A DNA stretch of 64,000 nucleotides from Ornithodoros turicata (GCF_037126465.1 NC_088204.1:64851807-64915806); one strand, 5' to 3'. Shown: positions 1 to 8,423, numbered from the stretch's first letter. The notes: generated by a model from the letters alone, not told the origin. Numbers and translations are program-made.

Positions 1-95
1 ACCAGAAAAAGTAATTCATTACTGTAATTTGATTACTATAATTTCTGTAATTACTGTAATTTCATTACAGTAATGCTATTACTACCCAGGTATGA
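1..95. repeat. GTAAT-rich transposon terminus (partial)
   Basis: Short, dense iteration of TAATT/GTAAT words in both orientations. The texture matches the subterminal part of hAT-like elements elsewhere in the window (44800-45300). The element runs off the window edge, so its ends and class cannot be fixed. Positions 96-590 hold no recognisable gene; a weak minus-strand frame at 402-602 has low complexity and no recognisable domain. Confidence 0.4.
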
Positions 96-591
96 TCAAG
101 TGTGCGTGTCCTGTATTCATACGCGCATCGTCGTCGTCACTTTTAAGCTGGATATTTCGAAATCCTAAGTTGTTATGTAGTTGATAACAATACAAACATG
201 AGTAAGAAACATCATAATAGCATGTTTCGCCGAAAAGAACATCGTGTCGCCCATACGGCTATCACTACTATGATACGGAGCGTTACCTTCCTAAGCCTAA
301 CCATGATTTATTTTAACAGCGTTTATTTTGAGGACGTGTATTTTTAAACGGTTTATTTCAGAAAATGAATTTCGAAGGGTGGAATTTTAAGCGTGGATTT
401 TTTAATGTTTTATTTTAAAAGATTTATTTCGGCGTAAGCCAGACCGATTGATTCGCCCGTTTCTCGGCTGTCGGACGGTACCGTTCGACGTACGTTGCGA
501 AGGACTTCGACTATTGAAGGAAGATGGAGAAGATGGACCATCAGTGTCACTCTGTGACTGAAGAAGATTGTACGTGTGTGTGTGTTTGAGA

Positions 592-598
592 TATAAAA
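592..598 (+). promoter_or_regulatory. TATA box upstream of the small gene at 637
   Basis: TATAAAA about 39 bp upstream of the first ATG (637). The spacing suits a short-leader transcript serving the plus-strand small genes at 637-846 and 891-1277. Confidence 0.4.
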
Positions 599-636
599 AC
601 ACGCGTTTCTGACACTCCTTTCGTCGCAGATTACGA

Positions 637-846
637 ATGGCTACTGACGGGAGATCTACCTCTGGTCCTAACCTTCAAGCCTCCTCCGAAGACCTTCTTT
701 TTGCGGATCGGCGATCAACTGACCACTTGTCGCTGCGGTGGGCTCTGGTCGAGAAACCCCAGCCATTGGTTAGACTCGAGCCTTCGTCCGTATTTGGGCT
801 GTCTTCCCGGCTACGAAACCAAAGCTGGAGCTTAATTCATGTGTAA
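637..846 (+). CDS. small Polinton accessory protein, unrecognised (69 aa)
   Basis: A 69-codon frame between a TATA box (592-598) and an AATAAA-containing A-rich tract (~850-858). The product is hydrophilic and Ser/Arg/Leu-rich, with no domain I recognise. It points in the same direction as the 891-1277 gene 44 bp downstream and opposite to the capsid array. Its position between a promoter-like and a poly(A)-like signal is the main reason to list it. It could be chance; no homologue is visible elsewhere in the window. Confidence 0.35.
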   Translation: MATDGRSTSGPNLQASSEDLLFADRRSTDHLSLRWALVEKPQPLVRLEPSSVFGLSSRLRNQSWSLIHV

Positions 847-890
847 CGAGAAATAAAAAAAAGGTTGTCTACTCTCATTCCGTCTCAGTC

Positions 891-1277
891 ATGACGCCCG
901 AGCAGAGGTTTGCCACCTTTGTGCAAACGCGAATGTATCGGGACTTGCTGCGATTACGTGATTATATTCACGGCGATAGCTGCGAGGGAGACTTTCGCTC
1001 GATTCTCAAGACGATACCCTTACGTCTGTTCACTGTCAGTGGGAAGATTGCAAAGAAAATGAAGCGTTTCATAGATTACAAGCTCGAGCTGTTGGAAAAG
1101 TATAGACGAGGAGAGACAGTCGACCCGTGTCTCATCAACGCGGGTTTCAACCGATCTATCGTCCGTCGCTACTGGCTTCTCCACACATCCCTCGACGTCA
1201 CGGTGCAGACCGGCGACGACGAGCGTCGGGTCAGCACGTTGGAAGATCGTCTCGCAGGCGTCTTGTGTATGTCGTGA
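891..1277 (+). CDS. Polinton accessory protein, family A (128 aa, unknown function)
   Basis: A 128-aa intact frame starting MTPEQRFATF. It is predicted mostly helical, with many Lys/Arg/Leu. Its first ~100 residues align with the start of the minus-strand frame at 26492-27151 (MMSNEQKFNI). Shared features are an EQ(K/R)F start, a Y-x-x-LL segment, a P about 40 residues in, and a GKI/GNI-K...K-x-x-LL-x-Y stretch. The second copy sits beside the polymerase gene of the other Polinton half, so this is a conserved accessory family rather than a chance frame. AATAAA follows the stop at ~1281-1286. It converges tail to tail with the protease gene. Function unknown. Confidence 0.6.
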   Translation: MTPEQRFATFVQTRMYRDLLRLRDYIHGDSCEGDFRSILKTIPLRLFTVSGKIAKKMKRFIDYKLELLEKYRRGETVDPCLINAGFNRSIVRRYWLLHTSLDVTVQTGDDERRVSTLEDRLAGVLCMS

Positions 1278-1296
1278 AAAAATAAATAGACTATTT

Positions 1297-1653
1297 TTAC
1301 GAAAGGAGTTCGCTCACGAGGAAACGTTTTATTGTTTCGTCATTCTCTTCGAGGTTACAGGAAAACATGGATACACAATTTTTCAAGCTGTAGCGTTTCG
1401 ACATGCGCGTGGCTACGTAGATACAAAAAAGCCCGCAGTAAGGCGAAAAGGGTGATTGAATACACTTGTCGTTATACTCGTCCACTGCAGGTAAAGTCCT
1501 TCGAAGGCTTGCTTCGATGGGGGGAAGTCCGTAGCTGTCGAAAAACACGGCAGACCCGTCGTAGTTTTTCAGATGGAGCACCCAGTGCTGCCCGCGAGTT
1601 CCACGTTCCAACACACGTTCCGACACGAGTTCCAAGATGTCGCTCTCGTACAT
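1297..1653 (-). CDS. adenain-type cysteine protease (Polinton PRO)
   Basis: A 118-aa frame with the catalytic layout of the adenoviral-type maturation protease family (peptidase C5-like). It shows His23 in GQHW, Asp39 in FFDSYG, Gln66 in CIQS, and Cys73 in PYCGLFC. The family processes capsid precursors inside the particle. The ATG lies 6 bases after the major capsid stop. Only 22 residues precede the catalytic His, against several tens in family members as I know them, so the N-terminus is short: either truncated by decay or started upstream by another mechanism. It is the last gene of the minus-strand array. Confidence 0.85.
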   Translation of the reverse strand: MYESDILELVSERVLERGTRGQHWVLHLKNYDGSAVFFDSYGLPPIEASLRRTLPAVDEYNDKCIQSPFSPYCGLFCIYVATRMSKRYSLKNCVSMFSCNLEENDETIKRFLVSELLS

Positions 1654-1659
1654 CTTTTC

Positions 1660-2958
1660 TTATGAGAAGGTGACCGTACGGTCCTTGTCGACGCACATGA
1701 GCTTGGGACACTCGGAAATCAAGAGGACGGTGACCGCGTGTGGAAGGGCTTTAGCGAAGCGTAATTGCAGGCGAACGTTTCCTTTTCGCCACTCGTTCAA
1801 ATGCGAAGGAGAAGAACACTTGTCCATGTCCAAGTTGAAGTAGAGGAGGAACCCGTTCGTTTTAAATCGCTCGTAGCTATACTTGAAATGTTTCTCACCC
1901 AGTTCTTGCAAGAAGTTAAAGTAGGGAATTTTGACGAGGTCGTTCTGAAAGTCGTACTCGGCTCGCACTTGCTGGCCGTCCACGGAGAGCATCGAATGAG
2001 ACAGGTCGTAATGGCGGAATTTGTAGGGGTTCGATTGGATGTCGCCGAGAAAGTCGGACGTGGCGAGCAGGGCGACGCATAATTTGGAAGGCACCCTTTC
2101 GGGGTAAACGTTTTCAAAGTGAGCGTCCAAGCTCCCGGCACTCAAGCTCCGCACCTTGGTTTCCAATCCGCGTAACACGTAGATGGCTGGCGTGGTCTGA
2201 AGCCGCCGCTCGTATTCCAAAAACAGTGAAGGTGCCAGCGTCACCTTTTTCAAGTGTAACGCCATTTCTTTAATGTCCACCTCGTAATTGTACGTTTTCT
2301 TGTCGTTAGGGACCGATATGAGTTTAAATTCGTCGTTGTTTAACAGGAAAACGACGCGAATTTCGACGGCAGGTACCACCAGGCGCGGCTGTTGAAACAG
2401 GTCGGTATTGATCTGACCGACCAGGTTAAAGTATTTTCCACCCTTCGTCGCTTCGTAACGTTGTTTCGGACCGCGAGACGAGACGTCGTAATCGTTCTTT
2501 AAATGTTCGTCGTCCTCGACATAGAGTCCAGCCGCGTGCACTGTTTCTTGAGCCATGGGCGTGGAATGAAGCACAACGTCCAAAATACTCCTGTAGGCGT
2601 ATAACTCATTGGATCTGACGAGCTTGTTGTTCGCATAAACGGTGACCGTCTTAAACATGCCGCTCAACAGGTGGTTTATTGGGAAAACGACATCTTTCTC
2701 GTCCATTTCTTCCCCGTCGTCACGAACAATGCGCACGGTCAAAGACACGAAACTGCCGTAGAGATCCAAGTGTGCCCTTTGCAAATTTTGAATAGAAAAT
2801 TCGATCACGGAATTATTTACCCCGTTGACCGGATAAAAGAGTTGGTACGAAGTATCTTCCACGCCATATTGAATGGAAGGGGGTTCGAATATCATCACGT
2901 CACTCGTAAGACAATGCGGTGACCGTTGCGTCTGTATTTTTGCTTTCGTTGACGTCAT
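1660..2958 (-). CDS. major capsid protein, double jelly roll (Polinton MCP)
   Basis: A 432-aa frame from the ATG at 2958 (MTSTKAKIQ). The open frame extends upstream to 3069, but the downstream ATG fits the family start and overlaps the preceding gene's stop as ATGA. Recognisable features are the N-terminal FEPPSIQYGVEDTSYQLFYP region, the SGMFKTVTVYANN segment and a C-terminal FNLDMD stretch, typical of the hexon-like MCP of Polintons and adintoviruses. It would form the trimeric capsomers of the icosahedral shell. The frame is uninterrupted and the length is near, or a little below, the family norm. It is followed 6 bases later by the protease. Confidence 0.88.
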   Translation of the reverse strand: MTSTKAKIQTQRSPHCLTSDVMIFEPPSIQYGVEDTSYQLFYPVNGVNNSVIEFSIQNLQRAHLDLYGSFVSLTVRIVRDDGEEMDEKDVVFPINHLLSGMFKTVTVYANNKLVRSNELYAYRSILDVVLHSTPMAQETVHAAGLYVEDDEHLKNDYDVSSRGPKQRYEATKGGKYFNLVGQINTDLFQQPRLVVPAVEIRVVFLLNNDEFKLISVPNDKKTYNYEVDIKEMALHLKKVTLAPSLFLEYERRLQTTPAIYVLRGLETKVRSLSAGSLDAHFENVYPERVPSKLCVALLATSDFLGDIQSNPYKFRHYDLSHSMLSVDGQQVRAEYDFQNDLVKIPYFNFLQELGEKHFKYSYERFKTNGFLLYFNLDMDKCSSPSHLNEWRKGNVRLQLRFAKALPHAVTVLLISECPKLMCVDKDRTVTFS

Positions 2959-3254
2959 GATGGACGGAGCGCGCACAGCGGATGTGTGACCTTCACGGCG
3001 TACCAAAGATATCTGCAGGTGCGTCGTGTGTCGGCGCCTTTTGTTGTCTTTTGCGGCGTTTCTTTCCATTGTTGTTGTTTCCAGAGCCCTCCATGGAATC
3101 CAGCACGTCTCTCCCCGTTGCTAGTCTTTTTTACTGCGCGCGATATTCCTTCGCCATCGGCCAAATTCCGCGCCAAGCGCTTCAACGTTCTCTTGGCGAT
3201 CGGTTTTATTTGCTGCCAGATGGGAACGATAAACTTGGATATGTTGCTCAACAC
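2955..3254 (-). CDS. small basic core/virion protein
   Basis: A 99-aa frame. An N-terminal amphipathic/hydrophobic stretch (SKFIVPIWQQIKPIAKR) is followed by a basic TLKRLARN segment and a Lys/Arg/Gln-rich remainder. Polintons and adintoviruses usually carry a short protein of this character between penton and MCP, compared with adenovirus-like core or membrane-active peptides. The assignment is by position and composition, not by a diagnostic motif. Its TGA overlaps the MCP ATG (ATGA at 2955-2958). Confidence 0.6.
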   Translation of the reverse strand: MLSNISKFIVPIWQQIKPIAKRTLKRLARNLADGEGISRAVKKTSNGERRAGFHGGLWKQQQWKETPQKTTKGADTRRTCRYLWYAVKVTHPLCALRPS

Positions 3255-3278
3255 ACCACCCCCTCGTTAGAAAAGGGG

Positions 3279-3294
3279 TCCCGTGTACACGGGA
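3279..3294. repeat. 16-bp perfect palindrome in the penton/core spacer
   Basis: TCCCGTGTACACGGGA, with no loop, lies in the 55-bp gap between the penton stop and the core gene. This is the only real intergenic gap in the capsid array. It could be a cis element (operator, processing or packaging signal) or chance. Confidence 0.4.
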
Positions 3295-3309
3295 ATTATT
3301 TTGGGGGAA

Positions 3310-4580
3310 TTACGGTACATATTTGAAATGGAACGTTAGATTGGTTCTGCCTTTGGACCGCAACGGCAAACGTCTTCCCGTTTCGTCCGCGAGAACGATC
3401 GTCACTGAGGGAATTTCGAATTGAGACAGGTTAAAATACTGGATGTTATCTAACGTGTAGGTGACGACGTGCTTGTCTTTCTCGTAATAAAAGGGTAGTA
3501 TTTTTAATATCGGTTTTTTCCCACTCCCCACGTACGTGGGTTCCACGATATCTGTGTAGACGATTATGTTGTGAAACGGGGGTTCGAGGAGTACCTCGAC
3601 TGAGCTCGTGGCATCCTCCCCCGTAAACACGGTACGCGATTCGAAGCCCAAAAGCACGGCCAGGTACTCGGAAAGTCTTAGGGTGGAGGTGCCCTCGGAA
3701 AGCCGAATTTTACATTTCTGTTCGGTTCCGTCGAAGCTGAAGCGCGCGCGTTCGCCTACGCGCTGGTTAATCGCATCCAGAAGTGCTTGCGGCGTGGCAT
3801 AATAGCCGGGAGGCAGATGTACTTGCAAAGATCGAGGAATTTTCGTCTTGATCGCAAAAGAAAATAGGCGCGCTACGGGGAGAGAGACGCGTAGCGTTTC
3901 TCCGTGTCCCTCGACAGCTGTGAGATGTAGCAGCTTGACAAAGGGTTCCGGTACGTGCAATCCTTTCGGCGTTTTCAGAGAGTAGACGTTATCCGCGAAT
4001 TCTAGCGAGGCGTCCAGCTTGTGCGTCTGGAAATACTTGTTGAGTGTGTTCCGTAGGGACGTGGTTTCCGAATTCAGAGTGACGTCGCCGAAAGCGACGG
4101 GTGCGGCGTGCTCCAATCAGATGGAGGTGGCTTCGCGTTCGCTCAATTTGGGAGGTTTCACCGCACGACTTGCTTCGCGGGACGCTAGCGAGGCGTCGAG
4201 CGCCTGTGCGAGCCGAGGGTCCAATTCCACGGCTCTCACGTCCATGGGTAAGACGAAGTCGTATCGCGATTTATTGTACGCGAAAGAAAGGTTGAATTCC
4301 GAAAGGGCTTTTCCCAAATCCCTCTCGAGATCCGAGGTGACTCGAAAAGTTCTGCCGGCTTCGACCGTGTTCTCGAAGGAAACCTCGATTTTCGCATCTT
4401 GCCTTTCGTACCCGATATTTAAAAACCGTTACTTATGCTGAGATCCATCAGACCGACTTTATACCGATTCGAGAGCTGAAGCGGACTATCGAAAGCTACC
4501 GTGAAGGCGTTGAGTTTATTCGAGGGAAACTTATCCATGCTGGCGTTCGAGAGCAGGTGGACGTAGATGTCTGACATCAT
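3310..4580 (-). pseudogene. penton-like minor capsid protein, broken
   Basis: The start MMSDIYVHLLSNASMDKFP at 4580/4577 and the C-terminal LTFHFKYVP are typical of the single-jelly-roll vertex protein of Polintons. The open frame stops at 4419 after about 53 codons. The reading then continues in a different frame across an A5 run (plus strand 4421-4425). A second lesion is an in-frame TGA at 4117-4119, after which the frame stays open to 3310. Total span is about 420 codons, as expected for the family. The start overlaps the integrase stop (ATGA). A one-base homopolymer error in the assembly could explain the first break but not the TGA. Confidence 0.83.
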
Positions 4581-5620
4581 TTCCCAATCTTGACCACTTC
4601 GCTGCTCGGAACCCAACTGTCGTGTTCTTTGTCGTAACCGAACCAGCGAACCAAGGAGAAGCTCTGACCGTTCACTTGCTTCTTTCTCAGCACTTTCGTT
4701 ACTGGCCAAGGCTGATTGGCGTCTCGGGTTACGACGAGTACCTCCTCCGGGTAGAAAGATCCGTCCACTTCCTTACCCCGGTAATCTTCCAGGTGTACGA
4801 CGGGAGGAGAGGTGTCTCTCAGGCGGGAGACAGTGAAAATCTGAGGCGACCAACTCCCTTCCGAGCTCTTATGAAAACCTTTTCTGTGTAGTAGGACCCT
4901 CACTTTATCCCCCAGTTTGAGCTTCTTTTTCACGGAGGGTACGACGGGCTTCCCATTTATCTTATTGAACAGCTCCAATTCGTTTTCGGGCGTGACTTCG
5001 GACGGGCTGATGCCCAAAGTCCTGTGTTTGGTGGTGTTGTAGTCGCGCACGATCTTGGGAAGCGCGGAAACGAAGTGGTATTTTCCCGTTACTCTAAAAT
5101 AACGGAATATTCTGTCGCGTAAAGTGCGTATGACGCGTTCTGCCTGCGATGCTTTGATTACTGGAGAGAAGGTCGAATACATGTGTACCTTCTTTCGTGA
5201 GAGATACTCCTTGACGGTCTTGTTGTAGAATTCCCCGCCTCTGTCGCAAAAGATGCGTGTAGGTACGTTACCTCCCCGAAAAAGCCTTATCATGGCCCTT
5301 TTCATTTCGGCGGGGCGCTTCGTCTTTAGCGGGAGGGTGCGCAGAAAGCGGGACAGGGAATCGATTGCCACGAGAATGTAGCGGTAGCCACCGTTGAACC
5401 ACTTGTATTTTGAAAAATCGGCGAGATCCATTTGCCACACGTCATTGATCTTGAGCGCGATGATGCGTCTCCTATTAAACTTTCTTCTGACCGGATCGTG
5501 GAGCGTGTAGGCATCCAGCTTTCTGAGAATGGCGAGAGCCTTCTTTTTGCTCAAGTGATGCGCTTTTCTATAGCGTTCCACACCCCCCAAACCACCCTCT
5601 GGTTTCTCATATCCCTCCAT
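4577..5620 (-). CDS. Polinton integrase (DDE, with C-terminal chromodomain)
   Basis: About 347 aa from the ATG at 5620 (MEGYEKPEGG). The frame is open to 5635, but this start matches the conserved N-terminal region. The catalytic triad is Asp in WQMDLADF, Asp in DRGGEF and Glu in QAERVIR, with about 35 residues between the last two, as in retroviral integrases. The C-terminal ~45 residues (VTKVLRKKQ...LVRWFGYDKEHDSWVP) are a chromodomain, which would direct insertion to marked chromatin. The frame is intact. It overlaps the end of the gene at 5607-6086 by 14 bases, and its TGA overlaps the penton ATG. Confidence 0.95.
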   Translation of the reverse strand: MEGYEKPEGGLGGVERYRKAHHLSKKKALAILRKLDAYTLHDPVRRKFNRRRIIALKINDVWQMDLADFSKYKWFNGGYRYILVAIDSLSRFLRTLPLKTKRPAEMKRAMIRLFRGGNVPTRIFCDRGGEFYNKTVKEYLSRKKVHMYSTFSPVIKASQAERVIRTLRDRIFRYFRVTGKYHFVSALPKIVRDYNTTKHRTLGISPSEVTPENELELFNKINGKPVVPSVKKKLKLGDKVRVLLHRKGFHKSSEGSWSPQIFTVSRLRDTSPPVVHLEDYRGKEVDGSFYPEEVLVVTRDANQPWPVTKVLRKKQVNGQSFSLVRWFGYDKEHDSWVPSSEVVKIGK

Positions 5621-6086
5621 AAGTCGTCCACGCAATGGAGGCCTGCTGCTGCTGCTGCTGCTGTTGAGGCTCGCGAGATTTGGGTAGAGAAATCAGACGC
5701 AATAGTTTCGAGACTTTGGGGAACCAGGAAGGTTTCTTTCCCGTCTTACGTTGCAACAAATAATTGACGAGTTCGTAAACGGAGGAGTGTCTGATGGGCT
5801 TGCCCGACACGGAGACACAACCCTCGCGATCCCAGGAAAGAACCTTCTTTAATTCCGAGACGACCCTTTCCGCTTCCTCTTCGTCCACCTCTGGAGAGAG
5901 GAGCGAATAGTCAAAGTCATTTGTAGCGTCGGACGCCTTGTTTTTATTGTCGTAAAGGTCAAATCCGTATTGCTTGAGTTTGCGATACAGTGCTTGCAGT
6001 ATGAGTTTCACTTTGACGTCGTCACTCTCCTTCGAGGAAAGAATGTTTCCGATGGAGGAGGTGGTCACTTCAATTCTCTTGGCCAT
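5607..6086 (-). CDS. conserved Polinton protein with C-terminal polyQ (159 aa)
   Basis: A 159-aa frame between the small 114-aa gene and the integrase. A segment around residues 92-115 (SVSGKPIRHSSVYELVNYLL) resembles the P-V-x-G-S-N-I-x-D-L-x-N motif that recurs in small Polinton proteins encoded next to the integrase, as I recall it; function unknown. An acidic region (EVDEEEAERV) precedes it. The tail has eight consecutive Gln encoded by a CAG-type repeat (plus strand CTG repeat ~5644-5667). The start overlaps the previous stop by 17 bases, and the end overlaps the integrase start. Confidence 0.7.
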   Translation of the reverse strand: MAKRIEVTTSSIGNILSSKESDDVKVKLILQALYRKLKQYGFDLYDNKNKASDATNDFDYSLLSPEVDEEEAERVVSELKKVLSWDREGCVSVSGKPIRHSSVYELVNYLLQRKTGKKPSWFPKVSKLLRLISLPKSREPQQQQQQQQASIAWTTYGGI

Positions 6087-6414
6087 TGGCGAAAAGGTTC
6101 AACACGGCGGAAAGCAGGAGAGGAACCACCGACGAAAGAACGCCCTGTCCTCGCTGCTGAGACAGATAGCGCTTCAAACGTTGCGGATTCTTGTGGATCT
6201 TTTTGTAGGCGAGCCGTCGTAAAAAGCGTTTGTGCTTCTTCAAACGCGCAAACGTATCTGGAGCTAGAGCCACCTTTTCGTTCAATACATTGAGGCAAAT
6301 TTCGGAGAGGTGTTTCATGTCGGACGACGACGAACGTCTCAAGACGTCGCGACGGCGTGGAGGGGGTAGAGTGGAGAGTACTTTGAGTAAAGTGAGGTGA
6401 GGGCGGAGATTCAT
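6070..6414 (-). CDS. small conserved basic Polinton protein (114 aa)
   Basis: A 114-aa basic protein. The pattern is an N-terminal Leu-rich helix, then EICLNVLNEKVAL, then an RLKKHKRFLRRLAYKK block, then QRGQGVLSSVVPLLLSAV. This matches a small protein found in many animal Polintons/adintoviruses downstream of the ATPase. It has a Lys/Arg-rich centre and a hydrophobic C-terminal helix. Function unknown, possibly DNA condensation or membrane interaction (inference). The ATG overlaps the stop of the ATPase remnant (ATGA at 6411-6414). Confidence 0.72.
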   Translation of the reverse strand: MNLRPHLTLLKVLSTLPPPRRRDVLRRSSSSDMKHLSEICLNVLNEKVALAPDTFARLKKHKRFLRRLAYKKIHKNPQRLKRYLSQQRGQGVLSSVVPLLLSAVLNLFANGQEN

Positions 6415-6948
6415 TTCGGAGCGTAGATATATTGACGTTCTCCCGGAAAGATATTGCTACGCAACCTGTGATCCTCGTGCGTATAGTTGTGAAGATCCAC
6501 GAGTAAATATGCGTGGGGCGACTTAACTGGCGTTGTAGGATATTGTTCTAAAATGGCTACTGTCGAAAAAGATGTTTTGAACGAGTAAGAAGATCGACGC
6601 GTTGGCGTGGTGAGAACCCCGAATGAAAAGATCGGTCACCTCCTTCAAGGAACCGGCGTCGGTCATGTGATCGTCGACGACGATCAGCGTAGCGCGCGAC
6701 GTGTCCCACTCTCGCGGTAGCTCCTTGGTAAATTTTACGGAGTCCCCGAATTCGTCCTGCATGCTCGGCGACGCATATTTCTGCACGTAGAATATTTGTG
6801 ACGGAGGCTTGTCCACCACGTCGTTCAGGTTCCTCAGCACGTTAGCAACGAACGCAGATTTGCCGCACATGGAGGGACCGCTTAAGATACAGCGAAAAGG
6901 ATGACGGAAACGAAAAGGTTCGGGGGAAGACATGTTGCGTGTGTACAC
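6411..6948 (-). pseudogene. FtsK/HerA-type genome-packaging ATPase, internally deleted
   Basis: The intact N-terminal part has a Walker A GPSMCGKS (residues 24-31 from 6948), a Walker B TLIVVDD (87-93) and a conserved Gln in LLVQNIF, as in Polinton packaging ATPases. The frame ends at 6523 just after a TISYNAS segment. In another frame a family-like C-terminus (HAYLLVDLHN ... RSNIFPGERQYIYAPK) follows at once and ends at 6411. Several tens of residues expected between the two parts are absent, so an internal deletion with frame loss has occurred near 6525-6535. An alternative start is the second Met (6933). Confidence 0.85.
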
Positions 6949-7003
6949 GTTTCACGAAGGGAAAGAAGAGACTGAGACTCGAAGAGAAATGCAACCCTTT
7001 TAT

Positions 7004-7285
7004 TTACACGTCGTCGTCGTCGTCGTCCTCTACATCGGAACTGCGTTCCCAATACAGATTATCCAGGCTAAAGTTGGACTTCTTTTTCGCCAGTCTGTCC
7101 GCCGCTAAGATGCGGTCGGGCGTCTTCATCTTGTCCTGACACATTTCTTGGCGCGCTTGCAACCATTCCAGGCGGTGGACTTGAATGGCTTCCTCCACGA
7201 TGCCGCGAATAAATTCGCGAAGTTCTTCGTTTTTTGTCTTTTCCTTGCGACGACGACGAGAAACGCAGGAGAATAAACCACACAT
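7004..7285 (-). CDS. TIR-adjacent Polinton protein, basic N-terminus and acidic tail (93 aa)
   Basis: From the ATG at 7285 (MCGLFSCVSRRRRKEK) to an Asp-rich end (DVEDDDDDDV). Upstream in-frame codons lack an ATG. The Cys/hydrophobic start followed by Arg/Lys could be a lipid-modified membrane anchor; this is speculative. It is the first gene inside the TIR, 54 bp downstream of the TIR TATA box, and has an AATAAA on its strand just after the stop (~6995-7003). Family unrecognised. Confidence 0.5.
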   Translation of the reverse strand: MCGLFSCVSRRRRKEKTKNEELREFIRGIVEEAIQVHRLEWLQARQEMCQDKMKTPDRILAADRLAKKKSNFSLDNLYWERSSDVEDDDDDDV

Positions 7286-7310
7286 GGCGTTTTCCACGTA
7301 TCGGTCAGAA

Positions 7311-8370
7311 TGATGACGCGAGCGCGGTGCGCGCTGCCTTTATACAGATAAACGCGCGCGCGCAAAGAACGGAGAGTGAAACTGAAACTCAAAAGCCACC
7401 TGTCGCCGCTAGGAGCGCGCGCGCGCGCAGCGGAGAGCCGAAACCGAAAACACCCGCGGGCGGCGCAGAGGGAGCTGGCAGCGTGCGCGCGCATGCGCGG
7501 ACGGGTGGAGCAGAGGGCGCGCGCGCATCCATAGCTGCCGCTGCGCGTCGCCTCAGTCAGTTTCTCTCTGGCTGCCGTGGAAAGCAGACGTGCGCTCCCC
7601 GCGCTCGCTCAGTTTCTGGCTGGCTGCCGTACAGAGCAGACGTGTGTTCCCCGTGCTCGCTCAGTTTCTGCCTGGCAGTTGCCGCGGGGGAAAAGGTGAG
7701 TGATTTGACGCACTCCTTTTCTCGTATGTTTGCCGTGTTTAGCGGTGACCAACGAGTGATTTGACCGCGCTCGTGTTAAGCCTTTTCTCGCATGTTTAGA
7801 CTTGTTTTGCGGTGAGCAAGCCTTCTGTTCGTGTTGACGCATGTTTAGCGATGTCTGCCCAGTGATTCCCGCCTGGTGTTAGCTGCATAGTGTTGTGCCG
7901 CTGTGGTTATTCCTAAGCAATCGCCCCCGTAAGCCTTTTCCCCCGATGTGTACTGTTTTCTCTTTTAGCAGTAGCGGTTAGACCTTTTCTCTCGCATGCC
8001 TAGACTTGTTTAGCAGTGTTGCCATTTTTTACCTGGCGCTAGTGTTGTCTGTCTTTCTCGTTTAGAGCTATGATGGTGGCGCCATCTGGTATGATGCCTT
8101 GCAACTAAGTGGCCACCTGTCGTCGATCTCTGCAACTGCTGGGTGCCAACGCTGGGTGGCATCGTTGATTTTCGAATAAATTGTTTCTCTCCACTCTATT
8201 TCTATCTTTTTATTTTATTTTCTGCCTATTTTTTTCTTTTTTATGGGCTCTCATAGTGCACAACGCTCGGGTGGTCTGGACACGAGTTAGACGTTCCCCA
8301 ATTAGTGTGGTGGCTCCCTGGAGGTTGCTGATTAATGTGGGGGTCCCAATTAGCTCTAATTGCTAATTAA
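7311..8370. repeat. Polinton terminal inverted repeat, copy 1
   Basis: About 1060 bp whose reverse complement aligns with 15986-17159 over its whole length, with scattered substitutions and indels. Anchors: the outer TTAATTAGCAATTAGAGC; AACAATTTATTCGAAAATCAA; GCAGTTGCAGAGATCGACGA; the repeated AAACATG(C/T)GAGAAAAGGC motif; the GCGCGCTCCTAGCGGCGA block; and the TATA promoter at the inner end. Kilobase-scale TIRs are a Polinton hallmark. The outer edge is at 8370. Confidence 0.85.
7339..7344 (-). promoter_or_regulatory. TIR-borne TATA box, inward facing
   Basis: TATAAAGGCAGC on the minus strand, 54 bp upstream of the ATG at 7285. The same block (TATAAAGGCAGC, then a GC-rich stretch ending CATCAT) occurs in the other TIR at 17127-17132, upstream of the gene at 17171. 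Conservation in both TIRs supports a real promoter. Confidence 0.65.
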
Positions 8371-8405
8371 TGGCGTCCAGAAGCCTTGTAGCGTTGTGCA
8401 CTGTG
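8245..8405. repeat. imperfect hairpin spanning the Polinton outer end
   Basis: A left arm beginning CTCTCATAGTGCACAACGCT is mirrored near 8392-8412 by AGCGTTGTGCACTGTGAGAG. Further matches (TCTGGAC/GTCCAGA) extend each arm to about 35 bp. The loop contains the outermost ~100 bp of the TIR, so the Polinton end appears to sit inside an older palindrome, or the pairing extends past the element. Confidence 0.5.
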
Positions 8406-8423
8406 AGAGTCCAGTACCTACTA

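Larger units (their letters stand above)
1..8370 (-). mobile_element. Polinton/Maverick (adintovirus-type) element, capsid half
   Basis: A compact minus-strand array encodes packaging ATPase, retroviral-type integrase, penton-like protein, core-like protein, major capsid protein and adenain-type protease. It is bounded on the right by a ~1.06 kb TIR (7311-8370). This gene content defines Polintons, which are large DNA transposons/endogenous viruses that encode a virion. The left part, including any polymerase, lies outside the window. The ATPase and penton genes are broken, so this copy is decayed. A second TIR of the same family is at 15986-17159. Confidence 0.93.

Noticed and set aside
402..602. 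66-aa minus-strand frame near the window start
   Set aside because: Low complexity, Ser/Arg/Asn-rich, no homologue in the second Polinton half, and it runs across the TATA box of the plus-strand genes.
4419..4425. Programmed -1 ribosomal frameshift in the penton gene
   Set aside because: The T run does not form a proper slippery heptamer in the reading frame, and the same gene has an in-frame TGA further on, so decay (or a homopolymer read error) is simpler.
7234..7764. 176-aa plus-strand frame through the GC-rich part of the Polinton TIR
   Set aside because: Ala/Arg-rich translation of CG-repeat DNA; the other TIR has no matching open frame.
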